From positions 176,760-240,759 of IMG/VR virus record IMGVR_UViG_3300027782_000027: DNA of 64,000 nt; one strand, given 5' to 3'. Within the stretch, counting starts at the first letter, position 1; each line of letters opens with the position of its first letter. The DNA is from a virus. The position numbers were made by a program, and so were the translations under genes. Under the pieces are notes generated by a model. That model worked only from the letters and a program-made list of their open reading frames with translations. It searched no databases and was not told the origin of the DNA. Positions 33,168 to 42,691 of the stretch are shown here, one piece after another.

Positions 33168-34088
33168 TTGGAAAATTTTTATCAGATTTTAGATGTACCA
33201 GAAACTGCAAGTCAGGACGAAATAAAAAAAGCTTATAGGAAGAAAGCTGTGGAATCACACCCTGATAAGGGTGGTAATGAGGAAGTATTTAAAAAGATTT
33301 CAGAAGCTTATGATGTTCTAGGTAACGAGGATAAGAGAAGAAATTATGATAATAATAAGAATAATCCTTTTGGTGGTTTTGATGCTGACCCATTTAACAT
33401 GTTTCATGATTTCTTTAATAATATAAAACAAAATAAACCAAGAAAAGCTCCTGATAAAGTTGTTGAATTAAATATTGGAACTTTAGATTCTTATATTGGG
33501 AAGAATATCGATATTAATTTCAGTAGAAAAATTAATTGTAACACCTGTAATGGTAAAGGTGGTGATAGGGTCACATGTTCGAAATGTAATGGCTCAGGTA
33601 GAATAACCCAAAGAATTGGTAATTCGTTTTTCAGTAATATAGTACAGATGCCATGTGATGCTTGTTCAGGTCAAGGATTCAGTTTAAATAACGTTTGTTT
33701 TTCTTGTGCTGGTGAAGGTAAAAATAATGAGATGAAGTCAATTAATATTAATTTACCTCATGGTATTACTGATGGTCAGATGATAAAGGCGAAACAAATG
33801 GGAGATTATCATGAAGGAAGTTTTGGGGATATAATTTTTAAAATTAAGGTAAATCCTCAAGACGGTTTTGATAAGGTAAACAATGACTTAGTATACAATT
33901 ATCAAATGTCATTGGAAGATTTTAATAAAGATATGATTGACGTACCACACCCATCAGGTAACCTAAATATAAAATTACCTGAAGAGGTAGATACAACAAA
34001 ACCCCTACGTGTTAAAGGTAAGGGTTTTAGAAGTGAGGGTATTGGAGATTTTTATGTTAACATGTATGTTAAACATAAGAGAAGTTAG
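33168..34088 (+). CDS. dnaJ: DnaJ (Hsp40) co-chaperone with TTG start
   Basis: A type I DnaJ of 306 residues. The J-domain (residues 1-65) has the HPDKGG motif that stimulates DnaK. A short Gly/Phe stretch (NPFGGFDADPFNMF) follows, then four zinc-finger repeats (CNTCNGKG, CSKCNGSG, CDACSGQG, CFSCAGEG) and the C-terminal substrate-binding domains. The only start that gives a proper J-domain is TTG at 33168; a stop lies three codons upstream. No DnaK or GrpE is in the window, so it probably acts on host DnaK, perhaps to assemble virions or large fibres. It is about 60 residues shorter than bacterial DnaJ. Confidence 0.9.
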   Translation: MENFYQILDVPETASQDEIKKAYRKKAVESHPDKGGNEEVFKKISEAYDVLGNEDKRRNYDNNKNNPFGGFDADPFNMFHDFFNNIKQNKPRKAPDKVVELNIGTLDSYIGKNIDINFSRKINCNTCNGKGGDRVTCSKCNGSGRITQRIGNSFFSNIVQMPCDACSGQGFSLNNVCFSCAGEGKNNEMKSININLPHGITDGQMIKAKQMGDYHEGSFGDIIFKIKVNPQDGFDKVNNDLVYNYQMSLEDFNKDMIDVPHPSGNLNIKLPEEVDTTKPLRVKGKGFRSEGIGDFYVNMYVKHKRS

Positions 34089-34090
34089 AC

Positions 34091-34477
34091 TTATTCGTCT
34101 ATTTCTGTAAGATACATCCAAGCGTAATCGTTATACTCTATAGCTATGAATATATAACCTTGAGTTTCAGATGGACCCATATGGAAGTTACAGTTACCAC
34201 CTTCTGAATCTAACATTCTGTAAGTAATATATGAATCTTTGTCACTTAGTTTAGTGACTACACGATATACTTGGGTTTGTTTACTAAAGATGGTTACTTT
34301 GTCGTCCTCAAGTTTAATTAGAATGTCTACTGATGTTGGTGAACCGTTCCATACGATTTCGTTATTTGTGTCTCTATAACCTGTGTAGAGTTCTACGGCT
34401 TTAGCGAAACCTATTTCTTGAGAAAATGATAATAGTGTTGAGAACACTAAAAAGAGTGATAAGATAAATTTTTTCAT
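34091..34477 (-). CDS. Secreted hypothetical protein with signal peptide (128 aa)
   Basis: A clear signal peptide (MKKFILSLFLVFSTLLSFSQ) precedes a β-rich domain of about 108 residues with segments VDILIKLEDDKVTIFSKQTQ and YIFIAIEYNDYAWMYL. The domain resembles small exported proteins of flavobacteria and may have come from a host. It ends 3 bases from the DnaJ stop, so the two are convergent. An element TATCTTTA lies upstream on the minus strand, a weak promoter match. It may alter the host envelope during infection. Confidence 0.65.
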   Translation of the reverse strand: MKKFILSLFLVFSTLLSFSQEIGFAKAVELYTGYRDTNNEIVWNGSPTSVDILIKLEDDKVTIFSKQTQVYRVVTKLSDKDSYITYRMLDSEGGNCNFHMGPSETQGYIFIAIEYNDYAWMYLTEIDE

Positions 34478-34549
34478 TGTGTTTTATATTTTTTGTAAAG
34501 ATAATATATTCTATGGATTTATGAAATAAATATTGTTATTTTTTATTGT

Positions 34550-37150
34550 ATGAAAAAAATATTGTTCATTGTACCCCACCTATCAACTGGGGGATTACCG
34601 CAAGTTACGACAAACAAAATCCAACTTCTTAAGGATGACTACATTATTAAGTGTGTGGAGTACGGATGTTATTCATGGGATTTTGTTGTTCAGAAGAACC
34701 GAATTAAGAATTTAATCGGTGAGGAGAATCTTATTACATTATGGGATGACAAGAATGTTTTGATTAATCTTATTGATGAATTCCAACCTGATATTATATC
34801 TATGGAGGAATTCCCTGAGTTTTTTATGGGACATGAAATTACAAGACAGATTTATAGAAAAAATCGTCTGTACAAGATATTTGAAACAACACATGATTCA
34901 AGTTTCAAACCAACATCTAAAATTTGGTTCCCTGATAAGTTTATTTTTGTTAGTGTGTTTAATGCTATTCAGTATTCTATGTTTGATATTCCTTACGAGG
35001 TGATTGAGTACCCCATTGAAAATAGAGAGAAGAGAAAGGAATTGTTCCAAGATAAACTTGGGTTAGATAAGGGATGGAAACATGTTGTTAATGTTGGATT
35101 GTTTACTGAAAGGAAAAACCAAAAGTATATTTTTGAAATTGCTCGTAAGTTAGAAAATAGTAAAATTAAGTTTCATTTTATTGGTAATCAGGCGGATAAC
35201 TTTAAGAGTTACTGGGAACCATTGATGAAAAACAAACCTGAGAACTGTATTGTTTGGGGTGAAAAAGATAATGTAAATGAATTTTTGGAAGCGTCTGATT
35301 TATTCATGTTCCCATCAAAAGGTGATAGAAATAATAAGGAGTTAAACCCGATTGCTATTAAGGAAGCCATTGAATATGGTATTCCGATGATGATGTATAA
35401 TCTTGATGTGTATTGTGGGAAATATGATAAACTACCTCAGGTTAAATTTTTGAATGGGGATATTGATAATGATGTGAATAATATGATGGATATTTTAAAT
35501 ATAGGTGGGGTTGATTCTCTGTTTAATTTTGGTTTTAATGGGGAAACTAATCAGATTACCATAAATTATAATGGTAATGAAAAGTTGAACTTTAATATTA
35601 GTATTAGGGATATGACATCAAAGGCTCCAATGTATTGGTTTAATTTACCTTTGGAGTATCCAATATTTTATTGGACAATACCCATTCCAATTCATATTAA
35701 GAAATTCAAAGACAACCCTAATTTCAGAGGGTTTTTGGTTGAGTTTTATGATGTGGAAACAAACGAATTAGTTTTTGGACAGGAGTTGATTGTTAATAGT
35801 AATTTTTACCCGAGAATTCCTGAATTTAAATTTAAACCTTTGGACTGTAACTATATTAATTACTACGAGTTCTTTGTTGATAGATGTTTTGACGATTTGA
35901 GATTAGAAAATCTTGACACTGTAATTGACATCGGTGCTAATGTCGGATTGTTTGCTAAGTATATGTATTCTGTAAATGCTAAGAAGGTTATTTTAGTTGA
36001 GGCAAATCCATACCTAAGAGAGAGTATTGAATACCATTTAGATAATGATTTGGAAACATCAACTATCTATATGAACCCAGTCTATAAAGAACATACCAAA
36101 ATTGACTTTAGATTTTCAAAAGAAAATTCAACAATTGGTTCAAATGTTTTTGACGGTAATGTTGGTGAATACGGTCAACTTAATAATTTAATCAGTTGTG
36201 ATACAATTACTATTGATGACATTTATAAGGATAATAACTACGGTAGAATATCATTATTTAAATGTGATATTGAAGGTGGTGAGTATCCTATTTTTGAATC
36301 AATTACTGATGAACAGATTGGACTGGTTGATAGGTTCATGGTTGAGTTCCATGAAAACACCAACGGACAAATTAATATTATACTTGAAAAACTTGAAAAG
36401 AATAATTTTGAGTATGACATTATTGTTTATGAGATGGGTAAAAAAATTAGAGCGGATAGAAATGCTAAACATGGTGTAATTTTTGCCAAACCTAAGAATG
36501 TTAAATTAAGGAAACCTGGTACTTTATCATCATCAGTTTATGATGTTACAAAAAGTTTTGAAGAACGATTAGCGGAATATACTGGAGCACCTTACGCAGT
36601 TACAATAGATAATCAAAGTAACGCTTTATTCTTATCGTTGTATTACGAGAAAATAACTGGTAAAACAATTAAAATACCAAGTAGAACATATCCATCAGTT
36701 CCTTGTGAAATTATACATGCTGGTGGTAAGGTTGAATTTGAAGATGTTTATGGGTCAACATTAAAAGGACCTTATCAGTTATCACCGACAAATGTGTGGG
36801 ATTCAGCCTTAAGATTTACTACCGACATGTATATACCAGGAACACATATGTGTCTATCATTTACAGGTCCATACAAACACCTAAAACTTGGTAAGGGTGG
36901 TGCAATCTTAACTGACGACTTTGAAGCTTATAAGTGGTTTAAGAGAGCTAGATATTCAGGTAGAAATGAAGTTTCGTATCATGATGATAATTTTGATATG
37001 TTAGGATGGAATTTTTATATGATGCCTGAAATTGCGTCAAGAGGATTGTTACTTATGAACCAATTTTATAATATGGACGGGACACCTAAACATAATGAGG
37101 ATTTGGAATTACCATACCCTGACTTATCAAAATTTGATGTTTATAAATGA
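34550..37150 (+). CDS. GT4 glycosyltransferase - FkbM methyltransferase - DegT-like aminotransferase fusion (866 aa)
   Basis: Three enzyme domains in one chain. Residues 1-320 are a GT-B transferase of the GT4 type (IVPHLSTGGLPQVTTNKIQL; nucleotide-sugar region NPIAIKEAIEYGIPMMMYN). Residues 325-445 are a β-rich linker domain. Residues 455-655 are an FkbM methyltransferase (DTVIDIGANVGLFAKYMYS, ILVEANP). The last 200 residues are the PLP half of a DegT/DnrJ sugar aminotransferase, with the lysine region SFTGPYKHLKLGKGGAILTD kept, but only about half the usual length. It leads a ten-gene glycan operon with 4-base overlaps. Each domain is recognisable; their combination is unusual. Confidence 0.8.
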   Translation: MKKILFIVPHLSTGGLPQVTTNKIQLLKDDYIIKCVEYGCYSWDFVVQKNRIKNLIGEENLITLWDDKNVLINLIDEFQPDIISMEEFPEFFMGHEITRQIYRKNRLYKIFETTHDSSFKPTSKIWFPDKFIFVSVFNAIQYSMFDIPYEVIEYPIENREKRKELFQDKLGLDKGWKHVVNVGLFTERKNQKYIFEIARKLENSKIKFHFIGNQADNFKSYWEPLMKNKPENCIVWGEKDNVNEFLEASDLFMFPSKGDRNNKELNPIAIKEAIEYGIPMMMYNLDVYCGKYDKLPQVKFLNGDIDNDVNNMMDILNIGGVDSLFNFGFNGETNQITINYNGNEKLNFNISIRDMTSKAPMYWFNLPLEYPIFYWTIPIPIHIKKFKDNPNFRGFLVEFYDVETNELVFGQELIVNSNFYPRIPEFKFKPLDCNYINYYEFFVDRCFDDLRLENLDTVIDIGANVGLFAKYMYSVNAKKVILVEANPYLRESIEYHLDNDLETSTIYMNPVYKEHTKIDFRFSKENSTIGSNVFDGNVGEYGQLNNLISCDTITIDDIYKDNNYGRISLFKCDIEGGEYPIFESITDEQIGLVDRFMVEFHENTNGQINIILEKLEKNNFEYDIIVYEMGKKIRADRNAKHGVIFAKPKNVKLRKPGTLSSSVYDVTKSFEERLAEYTGAPYAVTIDNQSNALFLSLYYEKITGKTIKIPSRTYPSVPCEIIHAGGKVEFEDVYGSTLKGPYQLSPTNVWDSALRFTTDMYIPGTHMCLSFTGPYKHLKLGKGGAILTDDFEAYKWFKRARYSGRNEVSYHDDNFDMLGWNFYMMPEIASRGLLLMNQFYNMDGTPKHNEDLELPYPDLSKFDVYK

Positions 37151-37770
37151 TAGTTGGATTCAATGAATATAAACACAAGTATCAATTTAATGTTACAGGT
37201 GTAATTCATGTTGGGGCTCATGTTGGTCAAGAATATAATCAATATATTGAAACATTTGGTTTAATCTCTACATATTGGTTTGAACCAATACCACATGTTT
37301 ATAAAGAACTATCAAAAAATTTAGATGGGAAACCTAACACATTTTATTATAATGTTGCGATAGGTGAAAAAATTGGTATACATAAAATGTATCTTGATGA
37401 TGGTAACGGACAACAAAGTTCATCGTTATTAAAACCAAAAGAACATCAAAATTTTTATCCCCATATCAAATTTAGTGAAGAAAACACTATTAATATTACC
37501 TTGAATACATTAGATTTTTATGGTATAGATAGTTGTAATGTTTTAGTTTTAGATACTCAGGGGTATGAGTTAAATGCTCTTAAGGGTTCAATTAATACCT
37601 TAAAGAATATTGATTATATATTCACAGAATTTAATGTTATTGAAATGTATGATGGTTGTCCATCAATTGAACAACTTGATGAGTTTTTACAACCTTTTGG
37701 TTTTTACAGACAAGAAACATGGAATGTTGATGGAGTATGGGGTGATGCATTTTACTTAAAAAAAATATGA
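37147..37770 (+). CDS. FkbM-family SAM-dependent methyltransferase (207 aa)
   Basis: The SAM-binding start GVIHVGAHVGQEYNQYIETF, the post-strand acid in YWFEPIPHVY, and DTQGYELNALKGS are the FkbM signatures. Family members O-methylate sugars and other small molecules. The product has 207 residues, a full single domain. It overlaps both neighbours by 4 bases. In this operon it most likely methylates a glycan residue. It is related to, but clearly different from, the FkbM domain in the upstream fusion, so the operon has two distinct methylation activities of this type. Confidence 0.85.
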   Translation: MIVGFNEYKHKYQFNVTGVIHVGAHVGQEYNQYIETFGLISTYWFEPIPHVYKELSKNLDGKPNTFYYNVAIGEKIGIHKMYLDDGNGQQSSSLLKPKEHQNFYPHIKFSEENTINITLNTLDFYGIDSCNVLVLDTQGYELNALKGSINTLKNIDYIFTEFNVIEMYDGCPSIEQLDEFLQPFGFYRQETWNVDGVWGDAFYLKKI

Positions 37771-38354
37771 TTAAAAAAGCTTTTATCGGTAATGGGGGAC
37801 ATTTGAGAGAGGTAATCGCTCATACAAATTATGATGTTATTAGATTTGTTGAAGACGAGTATTTCAAGGGGGAATATAATACATTCCCACTATCACAATT
37901 CAATTCAAAAGAATACACGATTATGATTGCAATTGCTGATAGTCAAGTTAGGTCAAGAATTCAAAAATCATTACCTGAAGACACTAAATATTTTTCATTC
38001 ATTGACCCATCTGCAATTTTAATGGATAGAAATATTGTAATCGGTGATGGTTCATTTATTGGTGCTAATTGTGTTATAACTACTAATGTGAAGATTGGTA
38101 ATCATTCTATTTTAAATAGAAATGTAAATATTGGACATGACGTGGTAATAGGTGATTGTTTTAGTGCTATGGCTGGTTCTGTGGTATCAGGGAACGTCTC
38201 AATTGGTAATAATTGTTATATGGGTAACAATTCATCAATACGTGAAAAAACAACCATTTGTGATGATGTGGTAATTGGAATGAATGGAAGTGTTGTTAAG
38301 AATATTGATAAACCTGGAACTTATGTTGGAGTTCCTGTTAATAAAATTAAATAA
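37767..38354 (+). CDS. PglD/NeuD-type sugar O- or N-acyltransferase (195 aa)
   Basis: A Rossmann-like N-terminus (KAFIGNGGHLREVIAHTNYD) is followed by a left-handed β-helix of hexapeptide repeats (VIGDGSFIGANCVI, NVSIGNNCYMGNNSS). The catalytic His is in NIGHDVVIG. The layout is that of PglD/NeuD, which acetylate amino sugars or sialic acid using acetyl-CoA. It overlaps the FkbM gene by 4 bases and shares one base with the next. With a DegT-type domain upstream, it suggests synthesis or decoration of an acylated amino sugar. Confidence 0.85.
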   Translation: MIKKAFIGNGGHLREVIAHTNYDVIRFVEDEYFKGEYNTFPLSQFNSKEYTIMIAIADSQVRSRIQKSLPEDTKYFSFIDPSAILMDRNIVIGDGSFIGANCVITTNVKIGNHSILNRNVNIGHDVVIGDCFSAMAGSVVSGNVSIGNNCYMGNNSSIREKTTICDDVVIGMNGSVVKNIDKPGTYVGVPVNKIK

Positions 38355-40087
38355 TGGAAAAATTACTTTCGGTTATAGTATCGGCATATAATTTTGAAAA
38401 ATACCTTGAAGAGTGTATAGATTCAATTTATAACCAAAAAATTACCTACGGATATGAGGTAATTGTTAGAGATGATTGTTCAAAAGATAATACTAAAGAT
38501 GTTTTAGTTAAATTAAAAGAAAAATACCCTGATTTAAGAGTATTAAATGGGGATGTTAATTTGGGAGCATTAGAAAATATAAGAACTTTATTAAACTCTT
38601 GCACGACAAAATATATTGCGTATATTGATGGTGATGATTATTTTGACAATTATACAATTTTAAATGAAGAGGTTGAATTTTTAGAGAATAGCCCAAATTA
38701 TAGTATGGTATGTACAGGAACAAGATATTTGTACCCTGACGGGACAAAAATACCAACAGTACCTGAGTTATTTATTAGTTCATTCCTTGATGATGTTACA
38801 ACAGATGATTTACTCACAATCAATCATGCTTCTTTCTCAAGGGTGTTTAGAAACATACCAAATTTAATAAAAAATTATTTTAAAAATTTACCTTATGTTG
38901 ATTGGCCACTTAACTACGAAATTAGTAAACATGGTTTAATTAAATGTATTCATAAATGTGGAGGCATTTATAGAATATCTAATGACGGTATGTTTTCAAA
39001 TGTATCTGAAGAGGAAAAAAACAAACAAAATTTAATTGTTATCAATGAACTTAAACGACAAAGTATTAAAGATAAGTTTAAAACAATAACCATAGTTGAT
39101 TGTTTTATACACAATCAAAATGTTTTAAATAAATTAGAATTATGTATTAATAATTTAAAAAAATATAATCACACAATACTTTTAGTATCTAATACAATTG
39201 TTCCTGAACATATAATAAAAAATGTTGATTATCATCTATATAATTCTAATAATATTCTTTTTGAGGGTGAGTATACTAATTCAGAACCAGTTATTTTTTG
39301 GAAAAATCTTGATGGATTAACAGTACATGAAGTTATAAATACAATACAGAAACATGGATTACCCGTTATGGTTAATTTATTTAATTCATTAGACTTATGT
39401 AAATCACTTGGGTTTACACACTTCCAAAGAATTGAAGTTGATGATTTGTATAGTGAGAAAGGTTATGAATATATAATAACTGTTCCTTTAATTTGTTCTG
39501 AAAAAAATAAAAAGGGAATGTTTTATTTTAATGAGGGTAGAGATGTCTCGTTCCATTATTTTTATAGTGAGATAGATTATTTCCTACAGATAATTAATAG
39601 GGTTAGTTGTGAAGAAGATTATAAAAATTATTTAGTAAATCACGGATATGGTACTGATTTTATAAATGTTGAAAAATATCTATATGATAACATAAACAGA
39701 AATGATTATGGTTTATTAATAAGGAAAAATGGTGAGGAGGAAATGAATTTTGATTTCCAGGGGACTTTATGGAATACAGAAACTACAGGTAGTAATATAT
39801 CGTCTAAATTTAGAGGATGTTCAACAAAACTTTATAATATACCGGGACAAGAGTCTACGATGTTGTTGTCTTACAACCACAACAATTTTAAATCTGAAAG
39901 AAAGATAGTTGTTAATTTTTTAGATGGTAATACTGAAACTTATTATCATAGTTTGGAAAATTATGGTCATTGGTCTTTTAATATTTTAAATAATGTTGAA
40001 AAAATATTAGTTTATGATAACCAAAACGATGAATTTTTGTATGAAATTATAAACCAAAATGTTCTTGATTATATTATTTTTTCATGA
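38354..40087 (+). CDS. Family 2 glycosyltransferase with C-terminal extension (577 aa)
   Basis: Residues 1-230 are a GT2 domain: LLSVIVSAYNFEKYLEECID, VIVRDDCSKDNTKDV, and the DxD region YIDGDDYFDN. The following 340 residues contain a second α/β part (TITIVDCFIHNQNVLNKLEL) and a C-terminal β domain (NFDFQGTLWNTETTG), which may bind acceptor or glycan. GT2 enzymes transfer sugars from nucleotide-sugar donors. It overlaps its neighbours by 1 and 4 bases. Donor and acceptor are unknown. Confidence 0.82.
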   Translation: MEKLLSVIVSAYNFEKYLEECIDSIYNQKITYGYEVIVRDDCSKDNTKDVLVKLKEKYPDLRVLNGDVNLGALENIRTLLNSCTTKYIAYIDGDDYFDNYTILNEEVEFLENSPNYSMVCTGTRYLYPDGTKIPTVPELFISSFLDDVTTDDLLTINHASFSRVFRNIPNLIKNYFKNLPYVDWPLNYEISKHGLIKCIHKCGGIYRISNDGMFSNVSEEEKNKQNLIVINELKRQSIKDKFKTITIVDCFIHNQNVLNKLELCINNLKKYNHTILLVSNTIVPEHIIKNVDYHLYNSNNILFEGEYTNSEPVIFWKNLDGLTVHEVINTIQKHGLPVMVNLFNSLDLCKSLGFTHFQRIEVDDLYSEKGYEYIITVPLICSEKNKKGMFYFNEGRDVSFHYFYSEIDYFLQIINRVSCEEDYKNYLVNHGYGTDFINVEKYLYDNINRNDYGLLIRKNGEEEMNFDFQGTLWNTETTGSNISSKFRGCSTKLYNIPGQESTMLLSYNHNNFKSERKIVVNFLDGNTETYYHSLENYGHWSFNILNNVEKILVYDNQNDEFLYEIINQNVLDYIIFS

Positions 40088-40851
40088 TTGGATTAACAAT
40101 AACAACTTGTAAAAGAATTGATTTGTTTGAAAAAACAATACTAACATTTGTGAACGAATGTGAAGATTGTAATTTAATTGATATAATAATTCATTATGAT
40201 GATTCTTCATCTTTGGAAGATAGAGATAAGATGTTTTCATTATTGAATAGATTATTTCCCGATACTCTAATAGTCTCTAAAAGATTTAATCCAAATTCGT
40301 TTAACACTAATAGAAGACATTTAGAGATAATGAAAAAATGGAAAGAAGATATTAAATTTTTTAATATTGATTATGTTTTTCATTTAGAAGATGATTGGTT
40401 ATTTGAAAACAAATTTAGTATCCAAGAAGGTGTTGAATTGTTAAAAAATAATAATGAAATTGCTATGGTTGGATTTTCATGGAAAAAAAAGATATTCCCT
40501 AAAGAATTATTTGAACCAAGAATTATTGGTAATTTTTGGGAGTGGTATTATTCTGAAAAACATTACTTGAATGAACCTTTGTTTAATGATACGGTTGAAG
40601 AAACTTTACACGAAGTTAAGGGTTTATGGATTAAATATATTAACTGGCCTTACTTTGGATTTAGACCGGCAATTCATGATGTGAATAAATTAAATGAGAT
40701 TGAAACGTTTAATAATAATATGGATTCTTTTGAATTAGAATTTGCAATAAGATTTGCAAAAAAATTCAAATCTTTTTTACATTTAGAAAGAATTTGTTAT
40801 CATATTGGAGATGATAATTCATCATATAATTTAAATAACTCTTTAAGATAA
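40084..40851 (+). CDS. GT-A-type glycosyltransferase (255 aa)
   Basis: A single GT-A domain: GLTITTCKRIDLFEKTILTF at the N-terminus, IIIHYDDSSSLED, and the metal-binding FHLEDDWLFEN. Unlike GT2 proteins with DxD it reads E-D-D. Segment GFRPAIHDVNKLNEIETFNN could form the acceptor side. The start overlaps the preceding stop by 4 bases. It belongs to a loosely defined group often annotated as family 2. Sugar and acceptor are unknown. Confidence 0.75.
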   Translation: MIGLTITTCKRIDLFEKTILTFVNECEDCNLIDIIIHYDDSSSLEDRDKMFSLLNRLFPDTLIVSKRFNPNSFNTNRRHLEIMKKWKEDIKFFNIDYVFHLEDDWLFENKFSIQEGVELLKNNNEIAMVGFSWKKKIFPKELFEPRIIGNFWEWYYSEKHYLNEPLFNDTVEETLHEVKGLWIKYINWPYFGFRPAIHDVNKLNEIETFNNNMDSFELEFAIRFAKKFKSFLHLERICYHIGDDNSSYNLNNSLR

Positions 40852-41423
40852 TGGATTATAACTTTTTATGGGTTCCAAAAACTACTTATCACAGGTCAGC
40901 ACAAAGTCAATTTGTTGTTGATGTCTTTCCAAAGGTATTAAAAAACTTTGAATTAATAATTGAAATTGGTACATTCACAGGTGCCTTTACTTTATGGTTG
41001 TCTGAGAATAAATCTGATAATTGTAAAATAATTTCTTATGATATTAATCCTGATTATTGTGAAGTTAATAATCTTAAACATACTGAATTAAGAATTGGCG
41101 ACTGTTTTGATATTGATGTCATAAAAGATATTTGTGATTTAATTAAAAATTCAGGTAGAACACTTTTTTTATGTGACGGGGGGGATAAAGAACTTGAGTT
41201 TAGATTGTATTCAAAGTATCTAAAAACAAACGATGTTATTATGCTTCATGATTATTCACATAGTGAAGAGGAATATAATATTATTAAAGAAAAAATAAAT
41301 TGGCCAACAAATTCAGAATCACACTATAAAAATATTGAAAGATACTTACCTGAACTTAATTTAACTACATTTATGTATGATGATTTTAAACAAGTTTTAT
41401 GGGGTTCGTTTATAAAAAATTGA
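40851..41423 (+). CDS. Class I methyltransferase-like protein (190 aa)
   Basis: A Rossmann domain with LIIEIGTFTGAFTLWLSENK as the likely SAM-binding loop and CKIISYDINPDYCE as the acidic strand-2 end. A later FLCDGGDKELEFRL and DVIMLHDYSHSEEEY resemble CmcI/cephalosporin hydroxylase-type methyltransferases. It starts on the last base of the previous stop. A sugar O-methyltransferase role is inferred from the operon. Confidence 0.7.
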   Translation: MDYNFLWVPKTTYHRSAQSQFVVDVFPKVLKNFELIIEIGTFTGAFTLWLSENKSDNCKIISYDINPDYCEVNNLKHTELRIGDCFDIDVIKDICDLIKNSGRTLFLCDGGDKELEFRLYSKYLKTNDVIMLHDYSHSEEEYNIIKEKINWPTNSESHYKNIERYLPELNLTTFMYDDFKQVLWGSFIKN

Positions 41424-41424
41424 T

Positions 41425-42144
41425 ATGAATTATAAGATTAAATTAGTTCATTTACAGACAACACAGAATGAACATAGAGAAAAACTATCACGAAAATCTA
41501 TACAACAAGTAATACCTTACGGTATTGAATATGTTTTACATCAGAACGAGTTATATACTTCCTTACCTCCAGTTCATACAAGTGTTAGACCACATAATGT
41601 TAGAATCGGTAAGTATGAAGATATTAATGACCCTGAATATGGGAACGCATTAACTCCGGCTCACTACGGATGTTTTGAGGCGTTTAAAATTGGTATCCTA
41701 TCAGAATTTGATAATGATTTGGACTTCTTAATTGTTTGTGAAGGTGATTGTATAATAGAAGTTCCGATAGAAGAATTTATTGATAAAGTTAATCATGTCT
41801 GTGGTATTGTTAATCAGGAAGATATTTCTTATTTTTCGTTTGGTGATACTAAAACTTTAGATTATGGGTGGCATCAATCTGACGTTGTTAGAGAAATACC
41901 GAACCAAGATTTATTGTTTATTACTAATAAAATAATTGGTTTACAGTGTATTATGTTTTCAAAAAAATCACGTAAAACAATTATGAGCCAGTTGAGAACA
42001 CATAGATGGGATTGTGCTGATACATTTTTTAATATAATATGTGCAGAACAGAGATTAACTATGGGTGTTTTAAAGAAAAGAATAACAACTCAGGTAGATG
42101 GGGAATCATTCATAGATAAAGAATATAAAGTTTTTACAAAATAA
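41425..42144 (+). CDS. GT25-like glycosyltransferase (239 aa)
   Basis: A 239-residue protein with features of the LPS/GT25 group: ALTPAHYGCFEAFKIGILSE, corresponding to the LTxGxxGCxLSH region, followed by FLIVCEGDCIIEVPIEEF in the place of the acidic metal motif. GT25 enzymes transfer Gal or Glc in LPS, and a related family glycosylates collagen hydroxylysine. The match is partial, so family assignment is tentative. It starts one base after the methyltransferase stop. Confidence 0.6.
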   Translation: MNYKIKLVHLQTTQNEHREKLSRKSIQQVIPYGIEYVLHQNELYTSLPPVHTSVRPHNVRIGKYEDINDPEYGNALTPAHYGCFEAFKIGILSEFDNDLDFLIVCEGDCIIEVPIEEFIDKVNHVCGIVNQEDISYFSFGDTKTLDYGWHQSDVVREIPNQDLLFITNKIIGLQCIMFSKKSRKTIMSQLRTHRWDCADTFFNIICAEQRLTMGVLKKRITTQVDGESFIDKEYKVFTK

Positions 42145-42145
42145 T

Positions 42146-42691
42146 ATGGCACACGAACAACAGAAGAATTTTTTTAAAAGAGTTAAAGAAAAATACCCAA
42201 AATATTTCACAGATGTAAAAGTTTTAGATATCGGTTCTTTGGATATAAATGGGTCAGTAAGAGATTTATTTGATTACCCATTTTATTACGTTGGATTAGA
42301 TTTGGCACCTGGAAAAAATGTTGATGTAATTTGTCCTGGACATTTATATGATTGTGGATTTCAGTTTGATGTTGTTTCATCGGGTGAATGTTTTGAACAT
42401 GATATGTATTACGCAAGAACTATACAGAATATGGTTAAACTTCTTAAGTCTGGTGGTTTAATGGTTTTTACTTGTGCGTCAACAGGGAGACATGAACATG
42501 GTACATTAAGAACTACTCCTGATAACGCACCTTTCTTGGGTGATATTAGTGAAAAGTGGGCAAATTACTATAAGAATTTAACTGAAGATGATATTAGGTC
42601 AGTTATTGATGTTAATGATATTTTTAATAACTTTGGATTTGAATATGAACCAGTAACTTGTGATTTATATTTTTGGGGGATTAAAAAATGA
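42146..42691 (+). CDS. Type-11 SAM-dependent methyltransferase (181 aa)
   Basis: The SAM-binding start KVLDIGSLDINGSVRDLF and the acid in YYVGLDLAPGKNVD are followed by FDVVSSGECFEHDMYY and the strand SGGLMVFTCAST, the class I layout with the His-containing loop typical of methyltransf_11/23 proteins in glycan clusters. The product is 181 residues. It is one base after the GT25-like gene and overlaps the next by 4 bases. Substrate unknown; glycan methylation inferred. Confidence 0.78.
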   Translation: MAHEQQKNFFKRVKEKYPKYFTDVKVLDIGSLDINGSVRDLFDYPFYYVGLDLAPGKNVDVICPGHLYDCGFQFDVVSSGECFEHDMYYARTIQNMVKLLKSGGLMVFTCASTGRHEHGTLRTTPDNAPFLGDISEKWANYYKNLTEDDIRSVIDVNDIFNNFGFEYEPVTCDLYFWGIKK

